Shown here piece by piece: positions 20,301 through 28,156 of a stretch of 64,000 nucleotides of DNA (the stretch's first letter is position 1; each line of letters starts with the position of its first letter). This stretch comes from a virus. The notes below the pieces were generated by a model, which saw nothing but the letters and a program-made list of their open reading frames with translations, had not been told where the DNA came from and searched no databases. The translations under genes were made by a program, and so were the position numbers. The DNA lies in the IMG/VR virus record IMGVR_UViG_3300020159_003728, positions 1 through 64,000 of that record. One strand, 5' to 3'.

Positions 20301-22328
20301 AACCCGGAAAGCCTCGCCAAATTTATCGCACTTAACCGTTTTATCAACCACTATGACAGAACTCCACAAAACCTAGTTGTTGTGCTCGATCCGCAGGGAG
20401 AGGCACACTTGGTCCCAATTGATGACGGCAATGCGTTCTACGGATACAAGTTAAAAACGGAAGGGCCTTTGTCTCTTTTGACTGGAGATACAGCTCAAGA
20501 AAGTTTGGATGGATTTAAAACGATTGACGGCGTTGGTCATCAGTGGTTTAAGGAAACACAAAGTTTATCTACAGAAGATAAATTGAAGTTTGCTGTTGCA
20601 CTCCGCGAAACAGTTGCTCGCATAAAAGGCCTTGATCTCGACGATGTTCGAATGCAGTTACTTAAAGAATCCGGCTGGTCAGAGGAAGAAATTTCACATA
20701 TTGGAGCAAAACTGACATTACTTGGCAATCGCCGGGAAGCTCTTGAGTGGGAAAAAATGTATCAGCGTGCTGTGAAGGCTATTGGGCTTGAAGTTGCTGA
20801 TGTTGAAGCGGAAGTTAAAAAACAAAAAGAGGCAGCTGCCACCAAGAAGGTTGACCTGTCCTCGACGGGTGCACAAACTGCTTACAATGCACTAGCAAAA
20901 ATTGGTAAAGGCCGCAATACTGGGGCGAAATTCCTTTGGGACGGTGAAAACATCCTCGAGCGTGAAGTCGTCCTAAGTAATGCACAGATTGCAAATAGCA
21001 CTACTGGAATTGATGGCCAGGCGCTAATTCTTCAATTCCGTGCAACTGGTAATGCCTATGCAGAAGCAAAAAAGAAAGCACAGTCTGGACAAGATGGGTG
21101 GAAAGCACTTCCAGGACGAGACCAGCCAATGCTTCCACGGTATAGTGCTCCATCAAAAACGGGCGATCAAGTGGGTCCGGGGAATAAGAAAGATCCGATG
21201 GGTAATGGCAAGATCCGTTATTTTGATTTCCATCAATCTGGCCTAGACTCAATCGGTGGGAACGGTCAGCTGTACGAAAAAACATTAGAAGATGGGACTG
21301 TTATCCAAATGTTTGTTGCAGTCTTGTCACAATCTAGTTATGGCAAGCACTCCTATGATGGACATGTTGTTGTAATTAAGCCAACAGAAAATGCAGACAA
21401 AACGGTGTTGAGTATTGCGAATATGGATCAGGTTCTCGATCCCGCACTCACCGAACTTGGGATTACTTCAACCCCACCCCTACAAGAAGAATTAAACATG
21501 CTCGGAATGCGCAACCTTGCAGTATCGCTTTTTGGCAATGATGCTCGAAGCTGGAACGATCAGAAAGTTATTGACAAGCTAAATGAAAAAGGCGTTGAGT
21601 TGGACGACATTGCGGTATCCGCTACGGCTCATCATCAACCATATATTCACTTAACTCGCGATGTTCGAGATGCCCTTTCGTCACAAATTAAAAGAATTGG
21701 CATCCTTCATGGATATAAGGCCGGCGACACATTGACCTCATTTGTGCAGGCAATGGAAAATGGTGGGGTAACAGGCGCTTACCGTCGCGTAACTAACGGA
21801 TTCCCGAAGGCGGGTATATCTACATCGGCAGATACGCAGCGCGGAAGTAACGACTGGTCCTATCATGGTTGGGCTGCCGATGGAATGAACACCGCACCCA
21901 ATGAATCAATGTTTACGGCTCCAGATGACAGCCTTGCCACCATGTTGTACCTTGGCGGCGGAAGTATGACTAGCTCAAAAATTCAAACCATAACGCCATT
22001 GGAGTTTGCCCTTGAGCGAGTTGATACTGCATGGACTCAGGCTGACTCTTACGGTGATCCGGATACTCAAACAGGAATTTTATCGATGAGTCTTGCGAGC
22101 AATAATCAACCGTTAATTCGTGGTCAGATGCCACCTTCTCGATCCTTTCATGTATTTCAAAGTAAATCTGACCTAGAGTCAGCAATATCCCAGCTCAAAG
22201 AAAAAGGAATTACAGAATTCGATGGTATTCCGATCGAAAACCTCTTTTTCCACAGAGAAGACCCAAATATTGCTTCTAAAGCTAAACTCCTCATCGACCT
22301 ATGGAGAGCTAGAGGGTGGGTAGCATGA
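11340..22328 (+). CDS. Giant multidomain late protein with kinase-like domain
   Basis: At up to 3,662 residues this is the largest protein of the window. ATG 11340 has no clear ribosome site, and ATG 11361 is an alternative. Domains in order: an RCPQG...GGYITD...GCG module (nt about 11580-11645); a Lys-rich stretch with two copies of a LLDxTGDxYNxLIDRxLYGxN unit (nt 11950-12200); a Pro/Ala/Lys linker and an acidic stretch with short L/FPxWLKP repeats (nt 12710-13250); a long alpha/beta region of several diverged domains; and a kinase-like domain. That domain has Lys2907, a YDRTPQN catalytic loop (Asp3006, Asn3011) and IDDG (Asp3028/3029), the pattern of HipA/PI3-4-kinase-type folds. Its size suggests a tape-measure-like or packaged effector protein, but no tail context is present. 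An unusual, possibly ejected kinase is inference. Confidence 0.85.
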   Translation: MQTTDAHMIETKGYISVPAITHIEISRLPKDKRVQLIHYKALAFNADRKNAALSRDTTFVIETKGLKPDWDPGLGPGGGWRCPQGSRYGGYITDKFGRGCGGGILRRLGDALGQLNNNLASTTGAGLAATGERRDMRRLARAAARQRYRDDTNLARSLYPSLGSRALDRLGFGYRRTTYGLPPFYGPPQPKRRNRGANPNKPPIVTRVLDRTGDRYNDMLDRILYGKNRPKKKTPSKRTVVTGKVSQKRKKKSPTAKKPSIITRLLDNTGDKYNTLIDRVLYGRNKKGRSGRRSIPQATKQPVKKVTTPRAKKKKAVVKKATPKPVLPKKKIGTVGKFDPVSLSPKNRTLLAKLAQDDLDDLETFWRKMLNLGPADPLEQTEIDDFIENKIKQYKPGDKSAGAYIGFLKAQSNDYQALKAWKDEYSNDANGDAWIGELNKLGPTRRKKFLDALNASAPPKKKAPAKKVPAKKKPAPAKPAAKKPVAPTPQAPAPQAPTPAKPAPTPKPAPAPKPVPVPQVPTPNITPEVDEIEPIDDTPVDVDEDGKPETLPSWLKPVEDDPEKELPLPSFLLPKPEEPEPEKPEFPAWLKPKEPEAEIVPEAEIIPEPVSPLEAELEEIPIVEPEVAQESNAEYLEWLAEQQKLLSESPKKSPELDSLLGAINVKNDGFYTLGEFEDTPDGINDALKFIQDTSKIADALNYKGWIGLYKNQDTGKFIARPVEYINPDDVDGSLILAKKDELYGTVDLDSFLIKDLIGTSLPEPKIKKDKPEKIFVPASVTEIAIKTAGISGKDSRDLIKGLIAKAEESGEDQVWVALIDGKNATSFHGPVSEIEKIVKKSLKANFKQQIYFLGHVSGKDGFSQFARDSYHWYQEIGKHNGVPLKYRPNHTFEMDAGELDDDGPDAWITAFLNPNYDGIKEMFKQNPSATPYHLSGNDKVEMTNAALLNYLGTLPDGHEAYKIRRRPASASKSRIAFAELPWFGHLGKQTGKSVGQRYKVLKDGFYDDPMFGPDQTKLTGMLHSALADARALAYSQSKDMFIIDVAPSDGDPIMNIVDLDRLQFLISNGNKFRIIAQVEQTGGTWNKTYNISINSDYKKVAPDTPLKFSSWLGARKVVSQKPPDDDDETDPVGEVNKFINGVLGTTLPEPKPVAAFNFVIEAIDSGDDVDSTIPEVEPIFATKTDEELADVLNGVDTIDWWKANSPFEKSDLDEFVIQAKQSAKNAASTDGIPTVKKVDSALGIVNEQIAKLEKGIPLNKGNDAKWDTLRSLFIARIQKKHLEYLRKIAKTKEDLDTTAGLAAADIGYKSLPADVAVTVDVDQVLNDETITLGEALDLIGSAKPIKEVLEEKLKTATGVVQFGSLPEQMETLTGIPMSNIDNLTTWSGGKTSATLDSILAALQNNKPVTTSANNEIKELEWDLNNLEFVVKELTVEATKELELRIKAQLQLMNVNLLNILAEKGISTPAKFLNKDMTGVNGDYLKSLSNLFELSYDTLGTNSYISWAAANDVLVMAKELKRLKKADPNKTAKGILYAIASKPGASVPEIIDPAPPVAKKIKMSLNDQISFSDIGALDLVDTLGVLMDQAMVNKQRIMIWVTNDSDEKITIGTYKKIIVGTYEEMSANWSNVGSVIAGVMPNGAIYVSASSTANQSKWLSKVGKYGTGGWDVPLGAAYKFEGESEFEVLDKLYDAKDNLIISKDTNDGGWSIGAAAPPKSMFTPSKDAPPTTNMAGFESPDAANYISLPGRIKKSHSLVLNNLPEAAEANLQGTPIKNSDWANIYDTVISPGVDIPLLDSEDADWFNAAFFTTENLRDLLNSVAKSGVPDGAEVHFYVGPEGKILVRVLPYQPSWASEDVVTKKKGYKLIAVASLDTPFLASGKNSGGEPGINQFWIASNIGDTSDLDYIPNTLKTNSAAEFKKLGFKSWSDINGGNFKKIAPLLDAALKEILPSAADIPFDDNTFESMTPDSAPQWISPSAPLDIENTVYTMLDFAAAKVYQNNIGVPVGSDVDFGEYLWLVQKANGEVGLVKTSDLIPLVTKGVSKSEPDIYILGAAGAINDGTSSYLSKLWMASVPINATIVTSKLGSGVDSEEIVDNLSGGKPFSGWSGNFAIMQFPASLLGAADIDGHRGYVWEGEFDEFLSEGAKEDLDDTIKHIKEGIAGEHAPSAAAYVGFKQLYDGFMEIESSSSLSTALSDWDGFEAIPGPLAIAAVMGRLYNKEEGDKHPWVVDVLGGDPGKTLFLVRNTETGRYHFMWAPPESLDAEGWLFKPHLSNGIFDPNNSDLAISKAGTTNIPKFEIVAHRVGNMTYFESDLGFALPENSEEWRRIVIADPTGGGPRDLWAQRSITGSETQPPLSLYKLPNFTDAQIATGAPDVSLMPLLHKYKFGYKPTDSLPVAKIQTAKTVPPSKKVLLSDIADGINSGELQIGVGDPVSFNDVSDGSPMSEIAKVLNIALRRTGFYNSVSKDTKILVPSMGVWENISDHITVAIPAISALMRHMLQNGISVTDLMPSISNLYQLDIAKKEDSSFGLMTHGVLSKLAVAIANDPDFKFEFTDPTKFTLEKILSYFKPTQDGSFFIESSEGPFDTSPAGLVVLAKLLAREIHVASFGHDVDLSQIKQMIDPPLISSTGEPYPKNSFNYDTVFRHGFNDLDNGSIDQSDTIEVSEHIDGLISHEFDLLSTSLNEFAEAGFPTLASSPALQLQTLGARRTSIAMVRQLMGMIIDAENEHDHKRAKQLRAIGDQYIKLSPMIGALPEPIRARFNQFFKTGGFPPAPKLAKVLGHKSGSIVPKHGGFDGTALGSVSANGKAIAPHVGASALLQSVEDATAHLANGGSLAEVPDMFLLAAIKENIQSTDGDGKRFRIDKSISEGYNKGTFGVIDTLSPLVHSDGPNAFRRYIIKDAHRNAAEHLQEILGSAIEHELSIPALGHRIAGPMKMKKDKNGVSQIQRPIVMEHIANLFDKPGWTVVGHTTDLPAGTKWNPESLAKFIALNRFINHYDRTPQNLVVVLDPQGEAHLVPIDDGNAFYGYKLKTEGPLSLLTGDTAQESLDGFKTIDGVGHQWFKETQSLSTEDKLKFAVALRETVARIKGLDLDDVRMQLLKESGWSEEEISHIGAKLTLLGNRREALEWEKMYQRAVKAIGLEVADVEAEVKKQKEAAATKKVDLSSTGAQTAYNALAKIGKGRNTGAKFLWDGENILEREVVLSNAQIANSTTGIDGQALILQFRATGNAYAEAKKKAQSGQDGWKALPGRDQPMLPRYSAPSKTGDQVGPGNKKDPMGNGKIRYFDFHQSGLDSIGGNGQLYEKTLEDGTVIQMFVAVLSQSSYGKHSYDGHVVVIKPTENADKTVLSIANMDQVLDPALTELGITSTPPLQEELNMLGMRNLAVSLFGNDARSWNDQKVIDKLNEKGVELDDIAVSATAHHQPYIHLTRDVRDALSSQIKRIGILHGYKAGDTLTSFVQAMENGGVTGAYRRVTNGFPKAGISTSADTQRGSNDWSYHGWAADGMNTAPNESMFTAPDDSLATMLYLGGGSMTSSKIQTITPLEFALERVDTAWTQADSYGDPDTQTGILSMSLASNNQPLIRGQMPPSRSFHVFQSKSDLESAISQLKEKGITEFDGIPIENLFFHREDPNIASKAKLLIDLWRARGWVA

Positions 22329-22777
22329 AACCAGTAATTCCAAAGTGGCTTGGCATAACACAAAAAGAACTTTCAAAACTCGATCTTGGTGCTGCAATTA
22401 AGCCACTAACAAAAGAAGAGGTTGAGGCTGGCATTGTTATTCGAGGACCGGTAATTATGATGTCAACACCTTCAACCCCAAAACAATTTACCAAATTGCT
22501 TCCGTTGGTGTGCCACGATGTGCGTTTTGCCGAAGAGGGCAAGGATATGTATATGGAGTATTACCTTGGAACGAATGAGCGCCGAATTGAAAAGATCTCA
22601 AAAGTCACTGTTACCGATATATCAAATCGTCTACTTATTGAGACCGCCAATCGTGGGATGATCAAATTCCGAGCATTCAAAATGGGCGATAAAGGCTTGT
22701 ATATGATGGGCCCCAACCAAGATGCAGAAGATATTTCATCATTCATAAAAAGCATCTGGAAGATCGGATTAATTTGA
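22325..22777 (+). CDS. Late protein of unknown function
   Basis: A 150-residue protein from ATG 22325, inside an ATGA overlap with the giant gene; an in-frame GTG at 22316 is less likely. It is predicted mixed alpha/beta with no cysteine cluster, signal or membrane segment. It is coupled again by ATGA overlap to the next gene, forming a string of four genes made from one message. Confidence 0.75.
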   Translation: MKPVIPKWLGITQKELSKLDLGAAIKPLTKEEVEAGIVIRGPVIMMSTPSTPKQFTKLLPLVCHDVRFAEEGKDMYMEYYLGTNERRIEKISKVTVTDISNRLLIETANRGMIKFRAFKMGDKGLYMMGPNQDAEDISSFIKSIWKIGLI

Positions 22778-23133
22778 TGGAAGAAATGGCTTTAGTAATA
22801 AAAGGATATGACGCTAAAAAGAATGCCCTAACACCACGAATGATTGTCGTTTTTACTAACTCTCGAATTGTTGCATTTGGTGACCCGGCAACATTTGCTG
22901 GCCACGAAGCTGACGAAATTACAAAACGCTATGCGATGTTAGAGGCTAGCGAAATACCGGCAATTCTTGACGCGTACAAAGATCGTTACATCGGTGAAAC
23001 TTATGCTTATGGGGGTAAGGCCGATATGGTCCCCTATTCGGGCAAAGATAAGAAGAAGATTGATACAATTAAAGACGGCTTCGCAAATACGGAATTTAGT
23101 CCGACACTTGAGCGCACCCAGGGATCAAAATGA
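22774..23133 (+). CDS. Small late protein of unknown function
   Basis: A 119-residue soluble protein starting in an ATGA overlap with the upstream gene and ending in an ATGA overlap with the downstream large gene. The N-terminal half looks like a compact beta sheet (ALVIKGYDAKKNALTP, then MIVVFTNSRIVAF). The C-terminus is lysine-rich. No family is recognised. Confidence 0.7.
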   Translation: MMEEMALVIKGYDAKKNALTPRMIVVFTNSRIVAFGDPATFAGHEADEITKRYAMLEASEIPAILDAYKDRYIGETYAYGGKADMVPYSGKDKKKIDTIKDGFANTEFSPTLERTQGSK

Positions 23134-26100
23134 AGCGTACGGCAATGACAACAAGAGCAGAAGCGCTCAAAATTGCTCGATATATGGGCTGCAGTGGCGC
23201 TCATGAGACAGAAAATGGCTGGATGCCATGTTCTTCGCATTCCATTTTAATGGATATTTCAAATCGGGCAGAAAAAAGTCTTGCTCGGCAGGTCGTCAGT
23301 AAAAGAAAAAAACGAGCCAAAAAGCCACCAGCTAATCAGTGGGAAGACTTAACCGAAAGCCCTGTTACCAGTATTGATACGCTCTCCGATGGCTCTTTAG
23401 TTTCTGGCGTAGTTGGCACAAAAGCAGCAAAACAGAAATGCCCAGAGGCAACACAAAGCGTTGTCGTCAATTTGAAAAATCGTCAAAAAGCAATTCGTGA
23501 CGCAAAATACGGACCCATGAATCCCAATGAGCCAAGCACAGAATATTGGAAAGATATTGCCGATCTCTGGGATGTGTCGATACCCGAAGCTAAAAAGCAA
23601 CGCTGCGGTAATTGTGCAGCATTTGTCAAAACTCCAGAAATGCTCAGCTGTATAAATACTGGTATTGGAAATGACAAAGATAGCTGGAGCGTTATTGCTG
23701 CCGGCGATCTTGGATACTGTGAATTTTTTGACTTTAAATGTGCGTCCAAGCGGACTTGCAAGGCCTGGGTTGTTGGTGGTCCAATCACCGGAAATGAAAC
23801 CAAGCAGTTAAGCGAAAGAACAGTTCGTCGTTCTGATATAGATGTTTTTGGCTCCCCCGAGTCAGCGAGGGCACGAGCTCGACAGATTGGATGTATTGGC
23901 ATTCGCCGCTATTCGTCCGATAATGGCAAGCCAGCATTTATGCCGTGCACAAATGAATCTGATTACCGTCGACGCATGGGAACATCCGAACAGGGTCGGA
24001 TTGATATTGCTAAGCGACAAATGCGCGAGATGCGTTTAGCAATAGGCAAAATGCGCTCAAAATCTGCAGCAAGCACGCCAGCTCCCAAGAAAGACCAAAT
24101 CTTTGGGTCTGACAAAAATCAATCTGGCAGTGCTTCATCTCGATCTTCAGCGAGCGGAATTAACCTATCTGAATCGACTGTTGCTGGCCTAAAACGCTCA
24201 CTCCAAGCACATAACCGACGAATGTCGGAACTGAATAAGCCGTCTTGGACAACCGCAAATCTAGACGCATTAAAGGCTGTTTATCGCCGCGGTGCGGGGG
24301 CATACAGCATTTCTCACCGACCCAATGTCACAAGATCACAATGGGCGATGGGCCGAGTTAGGGCATTTCTATGGATGCTCGAACACGGCAAGCCAAAGAA
24401 ATTGGCATACATCACAGACAACGATCTATTACCTGAAAAGCACCCCTTTAGGCAGAACAAGAAAACTGTGAATTTAATTTTGCAGGATCTAGATTTCGAT
24501 AGTCTCGAATACAAGGGTCTTGGCGGTTGGTTCCGTGGAGTGAAGCCGTCGCGCATAGGGGCCCGTCGCAAGTTACGAAATGCGGCTCCCAAGCGCCCCA
24601 AGTCGTCATACGATGGCGATAGCGATGGGTTTATTTGGAATCCACTTACTGGCCGTGATGATTTGCCGTTTAATGCACCAAAGATCCCAGGTGCTGGCGG
24701 AACCACACCTGGCGCAAAGCCGCAAAAAATGCGTACCGTGCTTGCTCGAATTGCTGGCAAGAAGCGACAAAAACCAAAACGCGAAAACTTATTTGTAAAG
24801 CCGGATATTCGCAAAACGAGCAATACTGTTCGTTCGGATTCATTTGACTTTGACGATGAAGATTTCGCCCTTGATTTTGGTCTTGGTGCAACTAAATTCC
24901 CGAGTCGCATACCAATAGTCGATACTATTGATTTTCAGGGTTTTGTTCAAAATCCGTACTGGATTCGAGATGAGTTTGCTCAAAAACTAGGTGACTACTG
25001 GATTGCTGGTCGCGATGTTCGAGGTATCAGACCAGTACCATCAATTATTCCATTCTCGCTTCGTCAATGGAATGGCCTTCACAGCGCAGAACGGCATGCA
25101 ATCCTTGAATTTTACAAAAGGCAAGAGGCCAAAAAAAGATTACTTCAAGGAATATTTGATGCTGAAGAAGCTGAAGAAATAGCAGCTAAACAGCTTACTA
25201 ATCTTCCTAAAAACCCGCAGCAAGCGCAAGAATATCTAAATCAACGAACACACAGGAAACTCGCAGCAATATTTCCTCATCTTCGCGATGGCCTAGACGC
25301 TGATGGTAAGCCAATAAGTACCCCCAAGCCCGGGGAGCCTTTAATTGCCTCAATAGATGACACTAAAGAGTTTTTAAAGAATACGCCATCCCCTAGAAAA
25401 TTCAGCACTTCGGATAATTTTGATTATGTCCTTGATCTACTTCAACCAATTGATAAATTTGCGATACAGGCTCACTTTTTCCAGAGAGATAGGAACTTAG
25501 AAAATCCAAATCGGAACCACGGTTATGCTCCATTTCTTTCTGACCGTGAATTTTGGGATTTTGTTTCAATTAACATTGGAAGCATTCTTGGTAGAGCTGA
25601 AGAAGAAAATCCAGGATTGTCCATGGATCGACTAACTCGTGATCAAATTGATAAATATGCAAACCGAGAACTCGAATCTAATGCCGGTCAGTTGCCAGTA
25701 GCAAATGATGTTTTCGCGCTTAGTCGGGCTATTTATTCATTGCTATTCCCGTCCTCTGACAAAGAGACTGAAGATAATATTCGCGATATGGCCGAATATA
25801 ACGGTGATCGAGAAAAGCCTATCGAAGAAAAAATCGCAGAAATTCGCGTAGCTATTGCTAGTGGGTTTAATAAAGATTACGCAGAACTATATATGGCCAC
25901 GGCACTCAGCCCTGATGAAAAAGATACAGAAGCAAAGAAAGACCTAAATCCGCTTTATGAGCAGTTCCTTGACGCTGAACCCCCAATGCCGGCCGATATG
26001 CCAAACGCAACAAATGATCCAGATTTCCGCCCTTATGTTCATCCAATGCAGGCTGAACATACTGGCATATTTGAAGATGAGGAAGATGTTGCTGCCCGTA

Positions 26101-26549
26101 GTGCTTTAACAGCAGCAGAGCGCGCGGCAGGAATGCTTGATAGAAACCCTGATGATGCTGGAATAAATCAGCTGTATGTTCCTGCGGGTCTAGAGCAAAT
26201 GTATCCAGCAGACACGATCGGCGATTCTTTTAGAGAAATGGCGACAGATATTGCCGAATGGTACGAACAAATCTTGAATCAATATGAAAACCTCTTAAAA
26301 TCTACAGATTCATTGACATCGCTGAGTACTCCAGATCCAACTACTGCTAGTGGAAGAATGACATATTTGCTATCAGCTATCTCATTTATGCCATCAAAAC
26401 TTAAATTCTTAGGTCTTGAGGACGCAATCAAAGAAGCAGTCGATGATGATGATCCGTTTTCTGGAGGCAATTTATTGCCAATGATGTTTCAGAATATGCT
26501 CGCATCCATGTATTGGGAAGAAGTTAGAAAGCGAGGACTTCTCGACTAG
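23130..26549 (+). CDS. Large Cys-rich late protein with DxDxDGF/NPxTGRDD module
   Basis: This 1,139-residue protein starts in an ATGA overlap. It begins with an A-x-x-MGCSGAH...GWMPCSSH module, a two-cysteine element I have seen in other phage virion proteins. A second related copy (IGCIGIRR...AFMPCTNES) lies at nt about 23885-23955. Between them is a four/five-cysteine cluster (RCGNCAAF ... GYCEFFDFKC ... TCKAW, nt about 23600-23770) that could hold Zn or an Fe-S centre. A basic linker leads to DGDSDGFIWNPLTGRDDLPF (nt 24612-24671). The last 500 residues are acidic and helical. It lies directly upstream of the major capsid gene. A virion role is inferred; no catalytic site is visible. Confidence 0.85.
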   Translation: MKRTAMTTRAEALKIARYMGCSGAHETENGWMPCSSHSILMDISNRAEKSLARQVVSKRKKRAKKPPANQWEDLTESPVTSIDTLSDGSLVSGVVGTKAAKQKCPEATQSVVVNLKNRQKAIRDAKYGPMNPNEPSTEYWKDIADLWDVSIPEAKKQRCGNCAAFVKTPEMLSCINTGIGNDKDSWSVIAAGDLGYCEFFDFKCASKRTCKAWVVGGPITGNETKQLSERTVRRSDIDVFGSPESARARARQIGCIGIRRYSSDNGKPAFMPCTNESDYRRRMGTSEQGRIDIAKRQMREMRLAIGKMRSKSAASTPAPKKDQIFGSDKNQSGSASSRSSASGINLSESTVAGLKRSLQAHNRRMSELNKPSWTTANLDALKAVYRRGAGAYSISHRPNVTRSQWAMGRVRAFLWMLEHGKPKKLAYITDNDLLPEKHPFRQNKKTVNLILQDLDFDSLEYKGLGGWFRGVKPSRIGARRKLRNAAPKRPKSSYDGDSDGFIWNPLTGRDDLPFNAPKIPGAGGTTPGAKPQKMRTVLARIAGKKRQKPKRENLFVKPDIRKTSNTVRSDSFDFDDEDFALDFGLGATKFPSRIPIVDTIDFQGFVQNPYWIRDEFAQKLGDYWIAGRDVRGIRPVPSIIPFSLRQWNGLHSAERHAILEFYKRQEAKKRLLQGIFDAEEAEEIAAKQLTNLPKNPQQAQEYLNQRTHRKLAAIFPHLRDGLDADGKPISTPKPGEPLIASIDDTKEFLKNTPSPRKFSTSDNFDYVLDLLQPIDKFAIQAHFFQRDRNLENPNRNHGYAPFLSDREFWDFVSINIGSILGRAEEENPGLSMDRLTRDQIDKYANRELESNAGQLPVANDVFALSRAIYSLLFPSSDKETEDNIRDMAEYNGDREKPIEEKIAEIRVAIASGFNKDYAELYMATALSPDEKDTEAKKDLNPLYEQFLDAEPPMPADMPNATNDPDFRPYVHPMQAEHTGIFEDEEDVAARSALTAAERAAGMLDRNPDDAGINQLYVPAGLEQMYPADTIGDSFREMATDIAEWYEQILNQYENLLKSTDSLTSLSTPDPTTASGRMTYLLSAISFMPSKLKFLGLEDAIKEAVDDDDPFSGGNLLPMMFQNMLASMYWEEVRKRGLLD

Positions 26550-26608
26550 TAAAGATAAATACTTTAAGTAGTTCCACTATAGAAACCCATCCCATGTTAC
26601 ATTTAGAA

Positions 26609-26637
26609 TTGACTTTGGGCTGGGTGCTTACCTAAGT
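26609..26637 (+). promoter_or_regulatory. Possible promoter before the major capsid gene
   Basis: In the 140-base gap between the long late operon and the capsid gene there is TTGACT (26609-26614), followed after 17 bases by CTAAGT (26632-26637), a weak -10. A separate promoter here would allow extra expression of the capsid protein. The match is only moderate. Confidence 0.35.
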
Positions 26638-26689
26638 GGCCAAATCAAATATCCGCATCCACAACAAAACCAAACTCTTAGGAGATCAA

Positions 26690-28033
26690 ATGTCAACCGA
26701 CGAATCCCGTCTTTCCGAACTTCAGTCAGCACTCCGTACAAAGATGGCTGACAACAAGTCCATTGCCGACTCATTCAAAATTGAAGAAGGCACCGTAGTT
26801 GTTAGCACTGAACAAAAGAGTGCTTTCGACAAGAACATGCGCGACATCAAGGAAATCAAGAGCCTTATCGAAGGCATTGAATCCATGCGCGATGTTGAGC
26901 GCTGGGGAAGTGAACCAACTTCTGATTCACTGGCCGTCAAGGCTCTCGCTGCCGGCGGCACGGTCAATGGTTACTCAGCCAAGTCAATCGGTGAACTGTT
27001 CCTTGATTCTGAAGAATTCAAGTCACTTGCCGGTGGCCGTAATGGTGCCAACATGCCAAGCCCCTTCGTCCTTCAAAAGAGCGATGTCACCTCAGGCATG
27101 CTTTTCAAGGATGTCTACTCGGCTCTGCCCAGTGGCACTCCCGGTTCATTCGGTCGCATCGATCGTGACGCGATGGTTACCCAGCCCACACGGACCCGTC
27201 GTGTTCGCGACCTCTTCCCGAGCCGCACCACCACTGCAGCCGTGATTGAGTACTTCCGTATGCTCGGTTTCACAACTCCCGGCACCACCGCCACGAATGC
27301 CGCTTCTTCGGTTGCTGAACGCGCCGCTAACAACGGTAGTTTCGCACAGAAGCCGCAGTCGTCATTCCAGTTCGTTGGTCAACAGGCTCCGGTGCGCACC
27401 CTCGCTCACTGGGAAGCTGCCCACCGCAATGTTTTGGCCGACGAGCCGCAACTCCGTAGCATCATCGACAACGAATTGATGTACGGTCTGCGCCTCCAGG
27501 AAGATGCTCAGATCCTCAACGGTAACGGTCAAGGCGAGAACTTGACTGGAATCTTGAACACTTCAGGCATCCAGAACTACGCATGGTCAGACGGCCAGAA
27601 TGGAGCCGGCGACTTCACCGCCGATACCAAGGCTGACGCTCTTCGTCGCGCTGCGACCCTCTCGTTCCTTGCTTACTACGAGCCAACCGGCATCGTTATG
27701 CACCCGAACGACTGGGAAGACATCGAATTGACCAAGGACCTCAACGGTCAGTACTTGGTCGCTGTGAGCGTCGCTATGGGTGGCGAACCCCGCATCTGGC
27801 GTATCCCGATCGTCGAAACTCCCGCCATTGCAGAAGGCACCGCTCTCGTTGGCGCATTCGGTACCGGCGCTCAGTTGTACGACCGCGAGCAGGCAAGCAT
27901 TCGCATCAGCGAACAGCACGCAGACTTCTTCGTGCGCAACGCCATTGTCATCTTGGCTGAACAGCGTCTCGCTCTCGCTGTTAAGCGTCCAGAGGCATTC
28001 GTCGAAGTCACATTCGACAACGCTCCCACCTGA
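26690..28033 (+). CDS. HK97-type major capsid protein
   Basis: ATG 26690 is preferred (447 residues): GGAG lies 5 bases upstream, and the upstream in-frame codons from 26636 fall in the leader. The protein follows the HK97-fold phage major capsid pattern: a helical charged N-terminal arm of about 110 residues, a flexible Gly/Ser stretch, then the core with RTRRVRDLFP, the E-loop/spine helix region (LRSIIDNELMYGLRLQEDAQ) and the family's diagnostic ILNGNGQGENLTGIL segment, ending in a beta-rich P domain. The N-terminal arm may be removed on maturation; no protease gene is recognised in the window. Codon use is visibly richer in C-ending codons than in neighbours, as expected for very high expression. 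A strong terminator follows. Confidence 0.95.
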   Translation: MSTDESRLSELQSALRTKMADNKSIADSFKIEEGTVVVSTEQKSAFDKNMRDIKEIKSLIEGIESMRDVERWGSEPTSDSLAVKALAAGGTVNGYSAKSIGELFLDSEEFKSLAGGRNGANMPSPFVLQKSDVTSGMLFKDVYSALPSGTPGSFGRIDRDAMVTQPTRTRRVRDLFPSRTTTAAVIEYFRMLGFTTPGTTATNAASSVAERAANNGSFAQKPQSSFQFVGQQAPVRTLAHWEAAHRNVLADEPQLRSIIDNELMYGLRLQEDAQILNGNGQGENLTGILNTSGIQNYAWSDGQNGAGDFTADTKADALRRAATLSFLAYYEPTGIVMHPNDWEDIELTKDLNGQYLVAVSVAMGGEPRIWRIPIVETPAIAEGTALVGAFGTGAQLYDREQASIRISEQHADFFVRNAIVILAEQRLALAVKRPEAFVEVTFDNAPT

Positions 28034-28056
28034 TCCAATACCCGACAAGGTAATAG

Positions 28057-28088
28057 AAACCCCCCGCTCGTCATTGAGCGGGGGGTTT
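28057..28088 (+). terminator. Strong intrinsic terminator after the capsid gene
   Basis: A 13-base-pair perfect stem (AAACCCCCCGCTC / GAGCGGGGGGTTT) with a 6-base loop is followed by TTTCTCC. It ends the late operon. The AAA on the 5' arm would also give a U-run on the other strand, so it may work in both directions. Confidence 0.93.
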
Positions 28089-28156
28089 CTCCTTTCTACG
28101 GCTAAAAATGCAACTATTATTACTACAAAACAAGCCTTACATTGCAAGGAGAAACA

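Noticed and set aside
24314-24910. 198-residue minus-strand frame
   Set aside because: It is antisense to the 23130-26549 gene, Arg/Ser/Pro-rich, and has no ribosome site. The plus frame is continuous and carries recognisable modules.
27587-28147. 186-residue minus-strand frame over the capsid gene
   Set aside because: Antisense shadow of a highly expressed gene with biased codons. It also runs through the terminator.
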